Shown here piece after piece: positions 33,274 through 43,959 of a stretch of 64,000 bases of DNA (position 1 is its first letter; each line of letters begins with the position of its first letter). Origin of the DNA: Euryodendron excelsum (Eukaryota; Streptophyta; Magnoliopsida; Ericales; Pentaphylacaceae). The stretch lies in NCBI GenBank assembly GCA_033060915.1, contig CM065384.1, positions 32,326,001 to 32,390,000 on the forward strand, given 5' to 3'. The position numbers and the translations under genes are program-made. The notes below the pieces were generated by a model. The model searched no databases, had not been told where the DNA came from, and was given only the letters and a program-made list of their open reading frames with translations.

Positions 33274-34550
33274 CAAGCTACACTCAAGCTCTCAGAGGTT
33301 ACAACACCCTTTTCGGAAGTAATGAGGCTATAATATAATCAGTGTCACTCTTACAAGTGAAGATAATGTAAGTTATAGCTCAATAATTCCTCTCGGGGTA
33401 ATGACAGTTGCAGAGTAATGAGGAAGATTTAGGGCTTTTGAATTTTTACACTTTAAGATTCTTGTCTCTTACTCATAAATGAGTTTAAACTCATATATTT
33501 ATAGTCTCTCATAAGAAATAACCGTTAGAGCCGTTGGAGGTGTATTAAATGCGTGAACAGCTAAGACAGTTTTGAAAAATCTGACCGTTGGAGCAAATTT
33601 TCGAATTGCTGTTGCCTACTGAGATTGTCAACAATCTTCTACTGGTGCTACCAATCTGGCTTCCTATTTCTTTCGATGTAATTGTTTACTAAGATTGTCA
33701 GCAATTGTTTTTCTGGTGTCACCAATCTCGGCTTGTCTCTACATTTGACGTTGCTCTTTAACAATGTTGTTAATGAACTTCACTTCGTGCTTCCAATCTT
33801 TATCTCTGCTTCTTTTATAGTTCGTTTTTCCACATGGTTGTCAGCAATCTTTAATTTGTGCTGCCAATTTGTCTCCATGTTTCTTTTGTCATTTGCCTTT
33901 TTATCAAGATTGTTAGCGATCTTGGTTGGTGTCAGCAATCTGGTTCTCTGCTGCAGTTGTTTTTCACGGATCTTAACCTATCCCCTTTGTCAATCAGTCT
34001 TTGATGGTGTGAACATGTTTGGGCTCTACTGATTCTCTTGAAGGCTTTGTAAACTTCTCAAATACTTTTTACCATTTTGTAGTTCTTGGTTTATCAAGCC
34101 ATTTGAAGTCAACAATCTGCTTGTGCAGTGAAGCCTTTTCACTCTGTCAGGTATTACCAATCTTCTGCATTGTCATCAATCTTGACATACTTCTTGTTTG
34201 AGCTTCCTTCACAATGCTTTCAATGATGGCATGTTTAAGCAGCATACTTCTTTTAGTGAAACAAATATGAGGATCGAAGGTCTTCATTATAAGTGAATAA
34301 GTCATGGATGTTGTCAACCATTTCCAAATCTTAAATCTTCTTTTGCAGGTGTCATCAATCTGATTGAGATTCTGGTACTAACAAAATTGGCTTGGTGTTG
34401 GTACCCTTATGAGGTGTTGACAAAATCTTCTATGATACTTTGCAATTCATGATTGCCCATAAATCTGAATCACTTTTAATTAAACTAAGCTATACACTTA
34501 AGTTAAATAAATTAGATCATAATGACTAGGTTTTGTGATCATCAAAATCA
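33274..34550 (-). other. Right part of LTR F, with degenerate about 70-80-bp repeats
   Basis: From about 33600 to 34400 the motifs gattgtcaacaatctt, ggtgctaccaatct, gattgtcagcaat, ggtgtcaccaatctc, gttgtcagcaatc and ggtgtcagcaatctgg alternate, suggesting an old tandem array within the LTR. No gene is present; the open frames at 33682-34201 reflect this repeat. Confidence 0.5.
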
Positions 34551-34555
34551 ATTAC

Positions 34556-35990
34556 CAGCTATGGAGGTCACCCCTTGGGTCAACAATTGTTTGGCATCCC
34601 AGGTGAGGGATGCATTGTGGCTATGAAAAGTTGTTTGGCACCCCATACGAGGGATTGTATTGGCTCTCCAGGCGTAATTGTTTGTGGTTGTGGCAATTGT
34701 TTGGCACTCTAGGTGATGGCACTTTGTTTGGCACCCCAGGCAAGGGGGTGTATTGGCACCTTAGAGTGCAGTTGGTTACAGTCGTGGTTGTTCGATGGGC
34801 ACCTTGATGTAGGGATACATTAGCACTTTAGCACACAGTTGGTTGGAGCCGGGATCACTTCAGTATGGTAGCCTTTTTGAACACTTCGTTAAAAGGATAC
34901 AGTAAACACTCCATTGAAGGGGTGCAGTCGTCGGATGACAATTGCAACATGAACTTATTAACCCACATGGTTGGAAGGGGTGATTTGTAAGGTGGGAACC
35001 ACCCTAGTCCACCCATATGGGATGGATGGTTTTTTTCCCACCAAACCATCCGCTCCCTCTCTCTCCCCAACCGCCCAAAAGAAGAAAAAGAAAGGAAAGA
35101 AAAGAAAAAAAAGAGAGGAAGAAACGGAAGAAAAACATGTCGGCCTTGTGAGGAGTTTTTCTTCCTTGGGTGTTTCTTCACCCAACAAAAGAGAAGGCCG
35201 CCACACATTTGAAAACTCGGCCACTGAAGTCTTCAAAGGAAGATGTCAGCCTGTTTCCACTGTTAACTACCTCCATCGTCAAAGATTTGCAACTGCCCTT
35301 GTTAATATGGCAAGTCTCCTCCTCCCTTATAAATTGAGGGTAGAGTTGAGGACGAAAAAGGGGCAGATATGGAGAGTTGAAGATGTAGAGTGGGGGTTGC
35401 AATGAGGGGCACTCCTCTGGTGTAAGGGGCAGGCCATTTATAAGGCAATAATCTTTCGTATTGTTGTGGGCATTTGTATTAAGGGGTGGGCTTTGGTATT
35501 GTTGTAGGCAATTTGTATGATCATTTGTATTGGGGGGCATTTGTATGACAGTGGGTTTGTAAGGCAGAGTGTTGTGAGAGTTGAGAGTTGCAATCACTTC
35601 CATTGAATAGTTGATTCGGCTCCAGTGTGGTTGTAGGCAAATTGTCGAAGTACGATAAATCTGTCTCTATTAGGTGTGTGTATTTTGAAATACTTCGGGC
35701 GAGAACATATTTGGTGTCAATTGCCTCTGCTGGCACAACATGGACGTTGCGCTGTTAAGATCGAGATAGATTCCTTTTTGCTGATTCAAGCCTTGAGGGG
35801 TGGTGGATAAAGACAGGATGCCGGTTGCTCATTCCCTTTCAAAGATTGTTGTATGAATAATTTTTGAGACATTCATAGATATATATATATATATATCTCT
35901 TTGTGTTTGCTCAAAAAAAAAAAAAACCATACAAATAGAACAAACATCATAAATTTCTAACAAAGTGGTATAAGAACGTACCACAAATGT
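34556..35990 (+). mobile_element. Degenerate LTR-like stretch ending in a copia-type primer-binding site
   Basis: At 35966-35977 TGGTATAAGAAC resembles the initiator-tRNA-Met primer-binding site TGGTATCAGAGC common in copia elements. It is preceded by ...ctaaca (a CA end at 35961-35962). The ATG at 35987 opens MSSNYMHGAFPSAKF, which could be the first residues of a gag and then degenerates. The stretch 34570-34830 has repeated tgtttggca(c/t)cc(c/t)aggcgaggg units. An (AT)n lies at about 35877-35898. The left LTR border was not found, so this is tentative. Confidence 0.35.
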
Positions 35991-36199
35991 CCAGCAATTA
36001 CATGCATGGAGCTTTCCCTTCGGCCAAGTTTGCTGCCTTCTCTCGTATCCCTTCTTGGAGCAACACTCAATTTTCCAATAAACAAAAAAAAATAAACTTT
36101 CATGTAGTAAGAATGGCTGCTGCCATGTCAAATGACTAAATAATTCGTCTGAGGCATTAGAATTATTTTTCAAACTAAATCCTAAAATTTTATAGAGTG

Positions 36200-36960
36200 T
36201 CAACGTAAAAGTTTATTAATTTCAATGTAAAATTTTAGGCATATCCAATCAATAGGAGAATGTGTGTCTCATTTCTGCACAAAAAATAAATAATTGTAAG
36301 CCGTATGTAAACTATTGTGACTTTGTGAGGGTGACCTATATTTTAGCCAGATAAAAATACATAAATAAATAAATATTATTGATTTTGAAAACTTTAAAAA
36401 AAATACGCACAATTTATCCATCAACTTTTTCCTATGGTTATTTATTTTTTATTTTTCACTTTTTCCAAAAAATATGAAGACGTTATGGTCCCACTATTAT
36501 GGCTCATAGCCAAATCCAATTCTAATTTTGTCTTGTGAACTTCTGCTAGGGCTCTTCGTCGGTCAGAACTCAAAGTCCTGTCCTACGAAAAGTCCTGAAA
36601 CCAAATCCTGCATTGTCATCGAATGAGTTTTTTTCTTTTTTTAAAGGGAACCAACCAAGTAGAATCCCCAGAACTCTCTCTCCTGATGTTTTGGTCTTTT
36701 CATGTCGGCTGGTTTCACAAGGTGACTACTTTTCTTTCTTAAAACTTGTTATTTTGATTTCAATTCATTTGATTACATATACATATACATATACATATAA
36801 ACAGCTTGAACTCTCTAGAATTCGATTTCAGACTTCTGAGAAAAACAACATTATAAATTATTTTGGGCTGTTGGAGTTAATTTGGTGGAAGTTTAGACTA
36901 TTTGCTAATATATGTCATGACTGACATTTGTGGGCAATAAATTATGTGGCTGGGGTTGGG
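36200..36960 (+). pseudogene. Upstream region of a duplicated, gutted F-box locus
   Basis: This stretch matches the region upstream of the intact F-box gene: 36240-36300 with 50890-50960 (tcaataggagaatg), 36500-36760 with 51110-51350 (ccaattctaatt, gtcggtcag, catgtcggctg, acttttctttcttaaaactt) and 36850-36930 with 51455-51530 (ggctgttggagttaatttgg). Both copies contain ATGTCGGCTG followed 17 or 20 nt later by a GT donor-like site, which could be a short first exon. No coding sequence follows here. Confidence 0.7.
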
Positions 36961-37633
36961 CAGGGGGTGTTGGCCTTTAATCGATCTTAGATTCTCTTAA
37001 CGATAAATATTGATTAAGAATGAATTCAAAGAAAAAGGCTGGTATCTAAAACTTATCCACCCATACAATTTGCATAATATTAGTGGTCCTTGGGCAAAAA
37101 CTGTGTAGAACTGAGATTTTTTGGATAGATGGCTAGTGGAGTCTCCAAACCTATTGATGGCGTCAAGGCGAAGCTAGTAATTTAATTTATTTTGGGCTAT
37201 AAGTCAAGCGGTATTAATAACAAATTTCAAACCAATTTTCAACAAATTAGTTTCCTAGTTCCAAAAACCTCAATTTCACATCGCATTCAAACCCTAAATA
37301 TAAACTAACATACGAGTAAACAAATAAAAATTCACAAACAAATATTTATTGTTTAGGAATAATACACTAATGAAAAAATTATTTAGCCAATGACGTCTAT
37401 ATCAAAATACTAGATACACACATACAACTACATAATACGGGAGAGCAGTTGTTTGAAATATTCACCTAACACTTTCGATTACGATTTTGATTACTATTGA
37501 TTCACCGGCTGATATCAATTATTCACCTCACACTTTTGGCTTCGACTCCCGCCCAAAAACGTCAACCGAGGTCAACCTTCAACGTCTCTTTGGATGGTTG
37601 ATGAACTCATTAAATGTTCATTCATCGTGGTAC

Positions 37634-37681
<48 letters not shown>

Positions 37682-38356
37682 TTTCAAACCGCTCCATCTT
37701 CTCCTACTTCTTACTTTCTTAATCCTTCTTTCTTCTTTTATTCCCTGCACAGCCATAGCCGACTTCCCCCATTTTTTTCTTTCTTTTCCTGTTTCTTCTT
37801 TTCCTCCTACTTTTCCGGCCACCATTGATACTTCCCCATACACCTCTCTCTCTCTCTCTTCAGAACCACCTCCTTCCGTGGCCATATTCACTCTCCCTCA
37901 CACCAGAATCATACACATAAGCCAAAGCCACCATGCCCGCCACCAACTACAATCACACCCTTTTGGCGAGCTATTTTTAAGAGAGGAAGGGGGATTTACT
38001 GTTGTGGCTTTTTATGAGAGAGAGAGAGAGAGTATTTTTGTGTTGTAGTGAGAGAGTTGCAGGACTGGATTCTTGTATTCAGAGAGAAAAAGAGGTTAGA
38101 TGGAGGGAATCTTTTAGAGAGAGGTGTCCTGGTTTGGCCATGGTTGGCACTGGTGACGGCAGTGGAGATTTTCGAGTTAGGCAGAGATGGACGAGACTGG
38201 CAGCAGAGGTGAGGTTGGTTCGGGTGGTGCGGTACGTTGGCTGATTTGTGAGCATGAAGAGACTATGGCATGGGTGGTGTTACCGCGTAGAGGCTTAGCC
38301 AGCAGTGGCCATGGAGGTGGAAAGAAGAAGAGGAGGTGCCTGGTGCTGGATCGGCA

Positions 38357-38412
<56 letters not shown>

Positions 38413-38805
38413 GTGCCTGGTGTGTGCGATGTTTCCATTGGCAGATGCTCTGTGAGGTGAGTGTTTTATTGGGTTTTACAGCATGACTCACTATAAATCT
38501 AAACTTATTAAGGAATATCAGAAAGAAAAAAAAAAACAAACAAAGAATGAGAAGGTATATTGAAGAACATAAAAGAGGGTTTGAATCGTTAAATAGCTTG
38601 GTGGAAGAATTGGCCTGCTGCAAAAAGAAACAAGGAAAGAGAATGGCTGGAGACAGGGTGAGCTGTGCTGGCTGAAAATTTTCATGCCTTCTCGGATTTT
38701 TTCCATAGGTATAACAGAAAGGATCTCGATCCTCTTATTCCTGCAGGCCACCTCACTGAATGTTCAAAACATGAGAAGTTCCCCTAGATATATTACAATA
38801 ACTAT
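36961..38805. other. Intergenic, with (CT)22 and (GA)24 microsatellites
   Basis: No gene is recognised. (CT)22 lies at 37636-37679 and (GA)n at about 38361-38409, in inverse relation about 680 bp apart. Smaller GA/CT runs lie near 37845 and 38017. Open frames here are driven by the microsatellites and have no family resemblance. The DNA between is CT-rich then GA-rich, like a transcribed 5' UTR, but I see no start of a known protein. Confidence 0.5.
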
Positions 38806-39449
38806 TGATGAGGGTTAATCTGGTAATGACGGATCAAGACCCCAACAATGAGCAGAGCATGGTCGAGCATGGTTGAGCAGAGAGCATGACCAAGCCGAGG
38901 GCACGATCGAACAAACCATAACCGAGCAAGACCGAGCAGGCCCTACTGAGCACGAGCATAGCCGAGTAGGCCATACCCCGAGCAGACCTTATGGGTCGCG
39001 GCCGATCATCCCCCCATCTGCCACGCTAGTGGGGGCCACCACTGACAACCTAATCATGATAACGTGCTGCAGGATCTCGCGTGTAGCACGAGGTAGTCAC
39101 CCTCCCCGTTCTGACACGCGCCACCCTAGAATGTAAAGACGGTGCCCTTGAGCACTCTGGCACCTTTCTGATCCTCCAACTAGAGGCTGCCACGTAGAAA
39201 GACCACCTATGCAAGCATACAAAAGTGAAATTCATCTTCTCCAACAAGGTACGCGAACATATAACTCGGAAAAACCTTAAAGCATTTCTCTCCTCTAGAA
39301 CGCTTAAATCTTTTTGGATCTAACTTGAACACTGGAAGGCCTTTGGCTCCCATCACACCGGTGGGTTTAGTACAGGAGATCATTGGCCGGCCGGAGGGAA
39401 CTTCGTATCGAACCTGGGGGCAAGCCACCACGAGGTTGCTGCAACATCA
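38806..39449 (+). repeat. 5' LTR of element E
   Basis: TGATGAGGG...GCAACATCA, 644 bp, directly followed by gc and the primer-binding site. The first 220 bp hold repeated gagca(g/t) motifs (gagcatggtcgagcatggtt, cgagcaagaccgagcaggcc). No TATA box is obvious. Confidence 0.92.
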
Positions 39450-39451
39450 GC

Positions 39452-39467
39452 TGGCGCCGTCTGTGGG
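39452..39467 (+). other. Primer-binding site of element E
   Basis: TGGCGCCGTCTGTGGG lies two bases after the 5' LTR end. It begins with the TGG expected to pair with a tRNA CCA tail and matches the sequence often seen at this place in plant Ty3/gypsy elements. The primer tRNA was not identified by comparison. Confidence 0.85.
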
Positions 39468-39583
39468 AAACGACTTCTCTCGTGGCATTTCATGGTCTTA
39501 ACTAGGTCTGGGATCAACACCCTCCCTGAAGGAACTTTGATGGCCGATTCCAGCGTTGAGAAGATAGCCTCCTTGGGAAGACG

Positions 39584-40077
39584 GTGGCTGACATGATGGT
39601 CAGCATGCAGCAGCTGGTCTGTCAAAACGCAGAGTTGCTTCAACGAAACCCAGCTCCTCTAGTAGAGATTCCACCAGGGCCCAACCCGCCGATGGAAAAA
39701 CAAGAGGAGCAGGAGGTCGATGAGGATCCACCCATTCCCCCCAAATGGCAACGAAAATGGCAACGAAGCACGGGTTGAGGACCCTCTCCCCCACCGCGAG
39801 CCCTACATCGAAGAAGCACAAACGAGCCACGCCATCCCATCGAGGACAGTGATGGCAGGAGACTCTGGGCGTGGACGACGCGGATGACAAGGTGGCTGTC
39901 ATGGCATTCATGAGCGACTTGAGAAGTGGGAAGCTCTTCTCCTTATCGAAGAGGCCGCCCCAAGATATGGCCGAATCGATACTTCGTGCTCAGAAGCGTA
40001 TGAACGTAGAAGATACAATGAATGCGCGAAGGGAGCATAATGAGGGGACTTCACCAGAAAGGGAATCTACAAACTGA
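39584..40077 (+). pseudogene. Truncated gag of element E in two fragments
   Basis: Fragment 1 (39584-39778) reads MMVSMQQLVCQNAELLQR and then a Pro/Glu-rich stretch, like the N-terminal part of plant Ty3/gypsy gag. Fragment 2 (about 39853-40077) reads QETLGVDDADDKVAVMAFM and then SDLRSGKLFSLSKRPP and LRAQKRMNVEDTM, the conserved C-terminal end of the gag capsid domain. The central capsid segment and the zinc knuckle are missing, so no functional gag is made. A stop at 40075-40077 ends the frame. Confidence 0.75.
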
Positions 40078-40369
40078 AGGGCTTGAGCACCCATGCCCAT
40101 GGCATGCTGAGCATCTAAGGAAGTATTATGCGTTAGTGATTTCTTTTTATTTGAATTTACAACAATTATAAAAAGTAAGTACCTGATATCATACAGAAGT
40201 TTATCTGCATTTATCCTAACTTGCTTCTACAATTGCGGGTTTATCTACAACTTTGAGTTTGCTTACCATCCTTTTTATTTGCAAACTCTCTAACATCTTC
40301 CTTGCAAGGGCATCAACCCAAAATAGTAACGAAGCGACAAAAGCCCTGCTCAGGTCCAAGCCAAGCAAG

Positions 40370-41760
40370 CAGAAATTGAATATGCTCGGCCAAGCGTCGA
40401 GTAGAGCCAGAGGGCCTTAAGTGGCAATGACATAGAATCTGCTCCACCAAGCACCGAGCAGAGCCAGAGGGCCTTAAGTGGCAATGTCATAGAATCGACA
40501 TGTGAAAGCAAGAAAGCCCTGCTCAGGCCCAGGCTGAGCAGGCACAAAAATTGAATCTGCTCGGCCGAGCACCGAGCAGAGCCAGAGGGCCTTAAGTGGC
40601 AATGACATAGAATCTACTTCGCCAAGTGCTGAGCAGGGTCAGAGGGCCTTAAGTGACAATGGTATATAATCAACATGTGAAAGCGACAGAAGCCCTGCTT
40701 AGGCCCAGGCCGAGCAGGCAGAGGCTTTATGCCCAAGCTACATGAGAAAGCGACAGAAGCCCTACTCAAGCCTAGGCCGAGTAGGCAGAGGCTTTATGCC
40801 CATTCAACATGTGAAAGCGATTGTTCAACAATTGTCTACTTGAAGCGATATAGAATCTGCTCGATCAAGTGCCGAGCAGAGCCAGATGTGAAAGCAACAA
40901 AAGCCCTACTCAGGCCTAGGCCAAGCAGGCATATAAATTGAATCTGCTCCACCAAGCGCCGAGCAGAGCCAAAGGGCCTTAATTGACAATGGCATAGAAA
41001 TTGAATCTGCTGGGTTAAGTGCCGAGCAGAGCCAGACGGCCTTAATGGCAATGGCACAGACATTGAATATGCTCGGTCAAGTGCCGAGCAGAGCTAGGGT
41101 CTTAATGGCCATGAAATTGAATCTGCTCGGTCAAGTGCCGAGCAGAGCCAAGGCCTTAATGGCCATGAAATTGAAAAATTGAATCTGCTCGGCCAAGCAC
41201 CACGAAGAGCTAGAGGGCCTTAAGTGGCAATGGCATAGAATCTGCTCCGCCAAGCGCTGAGCAGAGCCAGAGGGCCTTAAGTGGCAATAGCATAGAATCG
41301 ACATGTGAAAGCGACAGAAGCCCTGCTCGGCCTAGGCCGAGCAGGCAGAGGCTTTATGCCTAAGCGACATGAGAAAGTGACAGAAGCCCTGCTCAAGCCC
41401 AGGCCAAGTAGGCAGAGGCTTTATGCCCATTCGACATGTGAAAATGACTGTTCAGTAATTGTCTACTTGAAACGATATAGAAGGCCTTAATGACCATGGC
41501 ATTGAATTTGCTCGGTCAAGTGCCGAGCAGAGCTAGGCCTTAATAGCCATGAAATTGAATCTGCTCGGTCAAGTGCCGAGCAGAGCTAAGGCCTTAATGG
41601 CCATGGCATTGAATCTGCTCGGTCAAGTGCTGAGCAGAGCCAGACGGCCTTAATGGCAACGACATTGAAATTGAATCTGCTCGATCAAGTACTGAGCAGA
41701 GCCAGCGGTCTCAATGGTAATGGAAAGGTTCTGCTCAAGCCTAGGCCGAGCAGGTAGAGG
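40370..41760 (+). repeat. Hairpin-forming tandem array inside element E
   Basis: Two unit types alternate. Type 1 is about 57-65 bp and contains CTGCTCGG-tcaagtg-CCGAGCAG, a perfect 8-bp stem with a 7-nt loop, followed by agccagagggccttaa(g)tggcaatgg. Type 2 contains CCTGCTC(a/g)GGCC-TAGGCCGAGCAGG and then cagaggctttatgcc. At 41322-41345 type 2 is a perfect 24-bp palindrome with 12-bp arms CCTGCTCGGCCT. There are roughly 14 type 1 and 7 type 2 dyads. Many copies keep pairing despite base changes. No coding capacity. Confidence 0.85.
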
Positions 41761-42111
41761 CTTTAGGCCAAATCCAAAAACTCAAGCAACAAAAAGTTCT
41801 GACCAGAGCATCCACTCTCGCTCTGCCGACCATGACTGATCGACCAGAGTATCTACGCTGGTTATCTACAAGCATTTTTACTGACTACCTACACTGGCCG
41901 AGTTTCAAAACTGATCAGATCAAAGTTTTACTAACAAGAGTTCATTTATTCTTAGAAAGCAGCGAAATCTACAAATTAAAGCAAAAACTACAACAGCGGG
42001 GGCAAAAAGGGCTTTTTCATTCCATAAATGCATTCCACCTTTACAAAGCGGCACCCGCATTCTAGAATTCCCCTGACCACGCTTGGAGTACTCAGAGGAA
42101 TTGAGGGCAAC

Positions 42112-42754
42112 TGATGAGGGTTAATCTGGTAATGACTAATCAAGACCCTAACAATGAGCAGAGCATGGTCGAGCATGGCCGAGCAGAGAGCATGACCGAG
42201 CCGAGGGCACGACCAAACAGACCATAACCGAGCAAGACCGAGCAGGCCCTACCGAGCACGAGCATAGCCGAGCAGGCCATACCCCGAGCAGACCTTATGG
42301 GTCGGGGCCGATCATTCCCCCATTTGCCATGCTAGTGGGGGCCACCACTGGCAACCTAATCATAATAACGTGCTGCAGGACCTCGCATGTAGTAGGAGGT
42401 AGTCATCTCCCCGTTCTGACACGCGCCACTCTAGAATGTAAAGATAGTGCCCTCGAGCACTCTGACATCGTTCTGATCCTCCAACTAGAGGCTGCCACGT
42501 GGAAAGACCACCTGTGCAAGCATACAAAAGTGAAACTCATCTTCTCCAACAAGGTACGCGAACATACAACTCGGAAAAACCCTAAAGCATTTCTCTTCTC
42601 TAGAACGCTTGAATATCTTTGGATCTAATTTGAACACCGGAGGGCCTTTGGCTCCCATCACACCGGTGGGTTTAGTGCAAGAGATTACCGGCCGACCGGA
42701 GGGAACTTCATCTCGGACCTGGGGGCAAGTCACCACGAAATTGCTGCATCATCA
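42112..42754 (+). repeat. 3' LTR of element E
   Basis: TGATGAGGG...GCATCATCA, 643 bp, followed by the TSD actat. A purine-rich agaggaattgagggcaa just before it (about 42094-42110) may be the polypurine tract. Confidence 0.92.
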
Positions 42755-43199
42755 ACTATGTAGTGTAAACATGTAGGTAGTTTAATGAAATAGGACACAT
42801 TTCTACCGGCCAAAGTAACTTGGTTGTTTGATGGAGGCAAGAAGAGTTAAAAGAAACAGTAATACCATGTCATTGCAATTTCCTCGCCAACTATAATTTT
42901 GTTATAAGCATAATACTGTAATTTGTTTTAATTGGTTAAAACCACCATTTTCATAAACATGTCATTTTAATAAGTACAACATTTTTTTTAATCTAATTAA
43001 TGTATTAATCAATTCCGGTAGGCAGAAGAGAATTATTTTCATATTGGATATATTCTAATCATCTAAAAATAAAACAAACACCAAAATACTAAGCACATTT
43101 TAATCGGGTGAAAATCACTGTTTTCATAATAAGTACATTTTCTTTCGGCCAAAGCAACCACAGAGGTGGGCCGGGTGGCCCTTAGCATGAGGTCTCAAC

Positions 43200-43310
43200 T
43201 CTCAAGTTTAATCTCATTCTACACTGTTATAAAATTTATATAATTTGTGTAGTTTAATCTCATTCTACACTGTTATAAAATTTATATAATTTGTGTAGAT
43301 TGTGGTTGTG
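43200..43310. repeat. Exact tandem duplication, about 51 bp
   Basis: agtttaatctcattctacac continuing to atttgtgtag occurs twice in a row, starting near 43203 and 43254, with almost no differences, so it is recent. Confidence 0.85.
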
Positions 43311-43754
43311 CTTATCAAATTTGAGTGAGAGTAGCCAATTCAAAACTTTAAATTTTTTTAAAAGTGCCGTAGGTACGGATATCCCTAGTGTCATATATAT
43401 AGGACCTCTGACTTTTTTTTTAAAGAGATAAAAATGTATGGCAGTGCTCATCAACAACGTCAAAGCTCAAAATCGATCCACTCAGGTAGGCATCCAAGTT
43501 CAAAACTCCATCTTCTGATTCGTTGCCAAGTAATTGCATGAACAAGAAAACAAAAAGTAAAAGCATGAACCAAATTTTTTTAGTACCTCCCACTCTTTGT
43601 TTTTTATTTTTTTGTCCAAATGTTTCGGTAAATAAAGGGTGAAAAACTATTTCATCCTTTGTTTCCTCTCCTCTCTTAGCTGACTAACTAAAAAAATATA
43701 GTTTTTACTTTTATTTTTTCGGGAGTTGACTTAGGCTGGGCTTAGGTTGGGTTT

Positions 43755-43932
43755 AAATGGACTAAAAAATAAAATGTGAGCTAAAACTAAATTGAGCTAA
43801 AAGTTTAAGAATAAAATTATTTTTTTGGACTTATTTACTTTACAGGACTAAAAAGTAAAAAGTGGGCTAAAGTTAAATTGAGCTAAAAGTTTAAGAATAA
43901 AATTATTTTTTTGGACTTATTTACTTTACAGT
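43755..43932. repeat. Tandem duplication, about 87 bp
   Basis: ggactaaaaa(a/g)taaaa(t/a)gtg, then aattgagctaaaagtttaag and the end tttggacttatttactttac, are present twice, starting near 43759 and 43846. Copies are nearly identical. Confidence 0.85.
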
Positions 43933-43959
43933 CCAGGAGAGTCTTTGGGCAGCTCCGCC

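Larger units (their letters stand above)
16473..34550 (-). mobile_element. Solo LTR F, copia-like (SIRE-type resemblance), outermost shell of the nest
   Basis: The LTR is seen in two pieces, 16473-16544 and 33274-34550, which join at the gttgt duplication of insert B to give about 1.35 kb. Read on the minus strand, the right piece starts tgattttgatgatcacaaaa. It carries ccaacggctctaacggtt followed by a TATA-like tataaatatatgag near 33490-33505, and runs into ctctgagagcttgagtgtag; the left piece continues in similar style. This layout resembles SIRE-type copia LTRs. A candidate TSD attac lies at 16468-16472 and 34551-34555, but the inner left end is not the canonical TG/CA terminus, so the left border is uncertain. 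The region 33600-34400 also contains degenerate tandem units with (t)gtcaacaatctt / ggtgctaccaatct motifs. Confidence 0.5.
38806..42754 (+). mobile_element. Element E: non-autonomous LTR retrotransposon with gag scraps and a hairpin array
   Basis: A complete insertion of 3949 bp with perfect TSD actat (38801-38805 and 42755-42759). LTRs of 644 bp (38806-39449) and 643 bp (42112-42754) begin TGATGAGGG and end ATCA; in the first 310 bp I count about 22 differences, mostly transitions. The primer-binding site TGGCGCCGTCTGTGGG is at 39452-39467. The 2.66-kb interior has two gag-like fragments but no protease, RT, RNase H or integrase, so it must be mobilised by a related Ty3/gypsy element. Most of the interior is a tandem array at 40370-41760. 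Internal tandem repeats and this primer-binding site are seen in Tat-lineage relatives; that placement is inferred. Confidence 0.93.

Noticed and set aside
34855..35405. Open frames on both strands around 35 kb
   Set aside because: Overlapping frames on both strands in a purine/pyrimidine-skewed, repeat-related stretch; no protein family seen on either.
37614..38623. Several overlapping open frames of 80-148 codons
   Set aside because: Driven by (CT)n and (GA)n microsatellites that encode Ser-Leu or Arg-Glu runs; no domain is recognisable.
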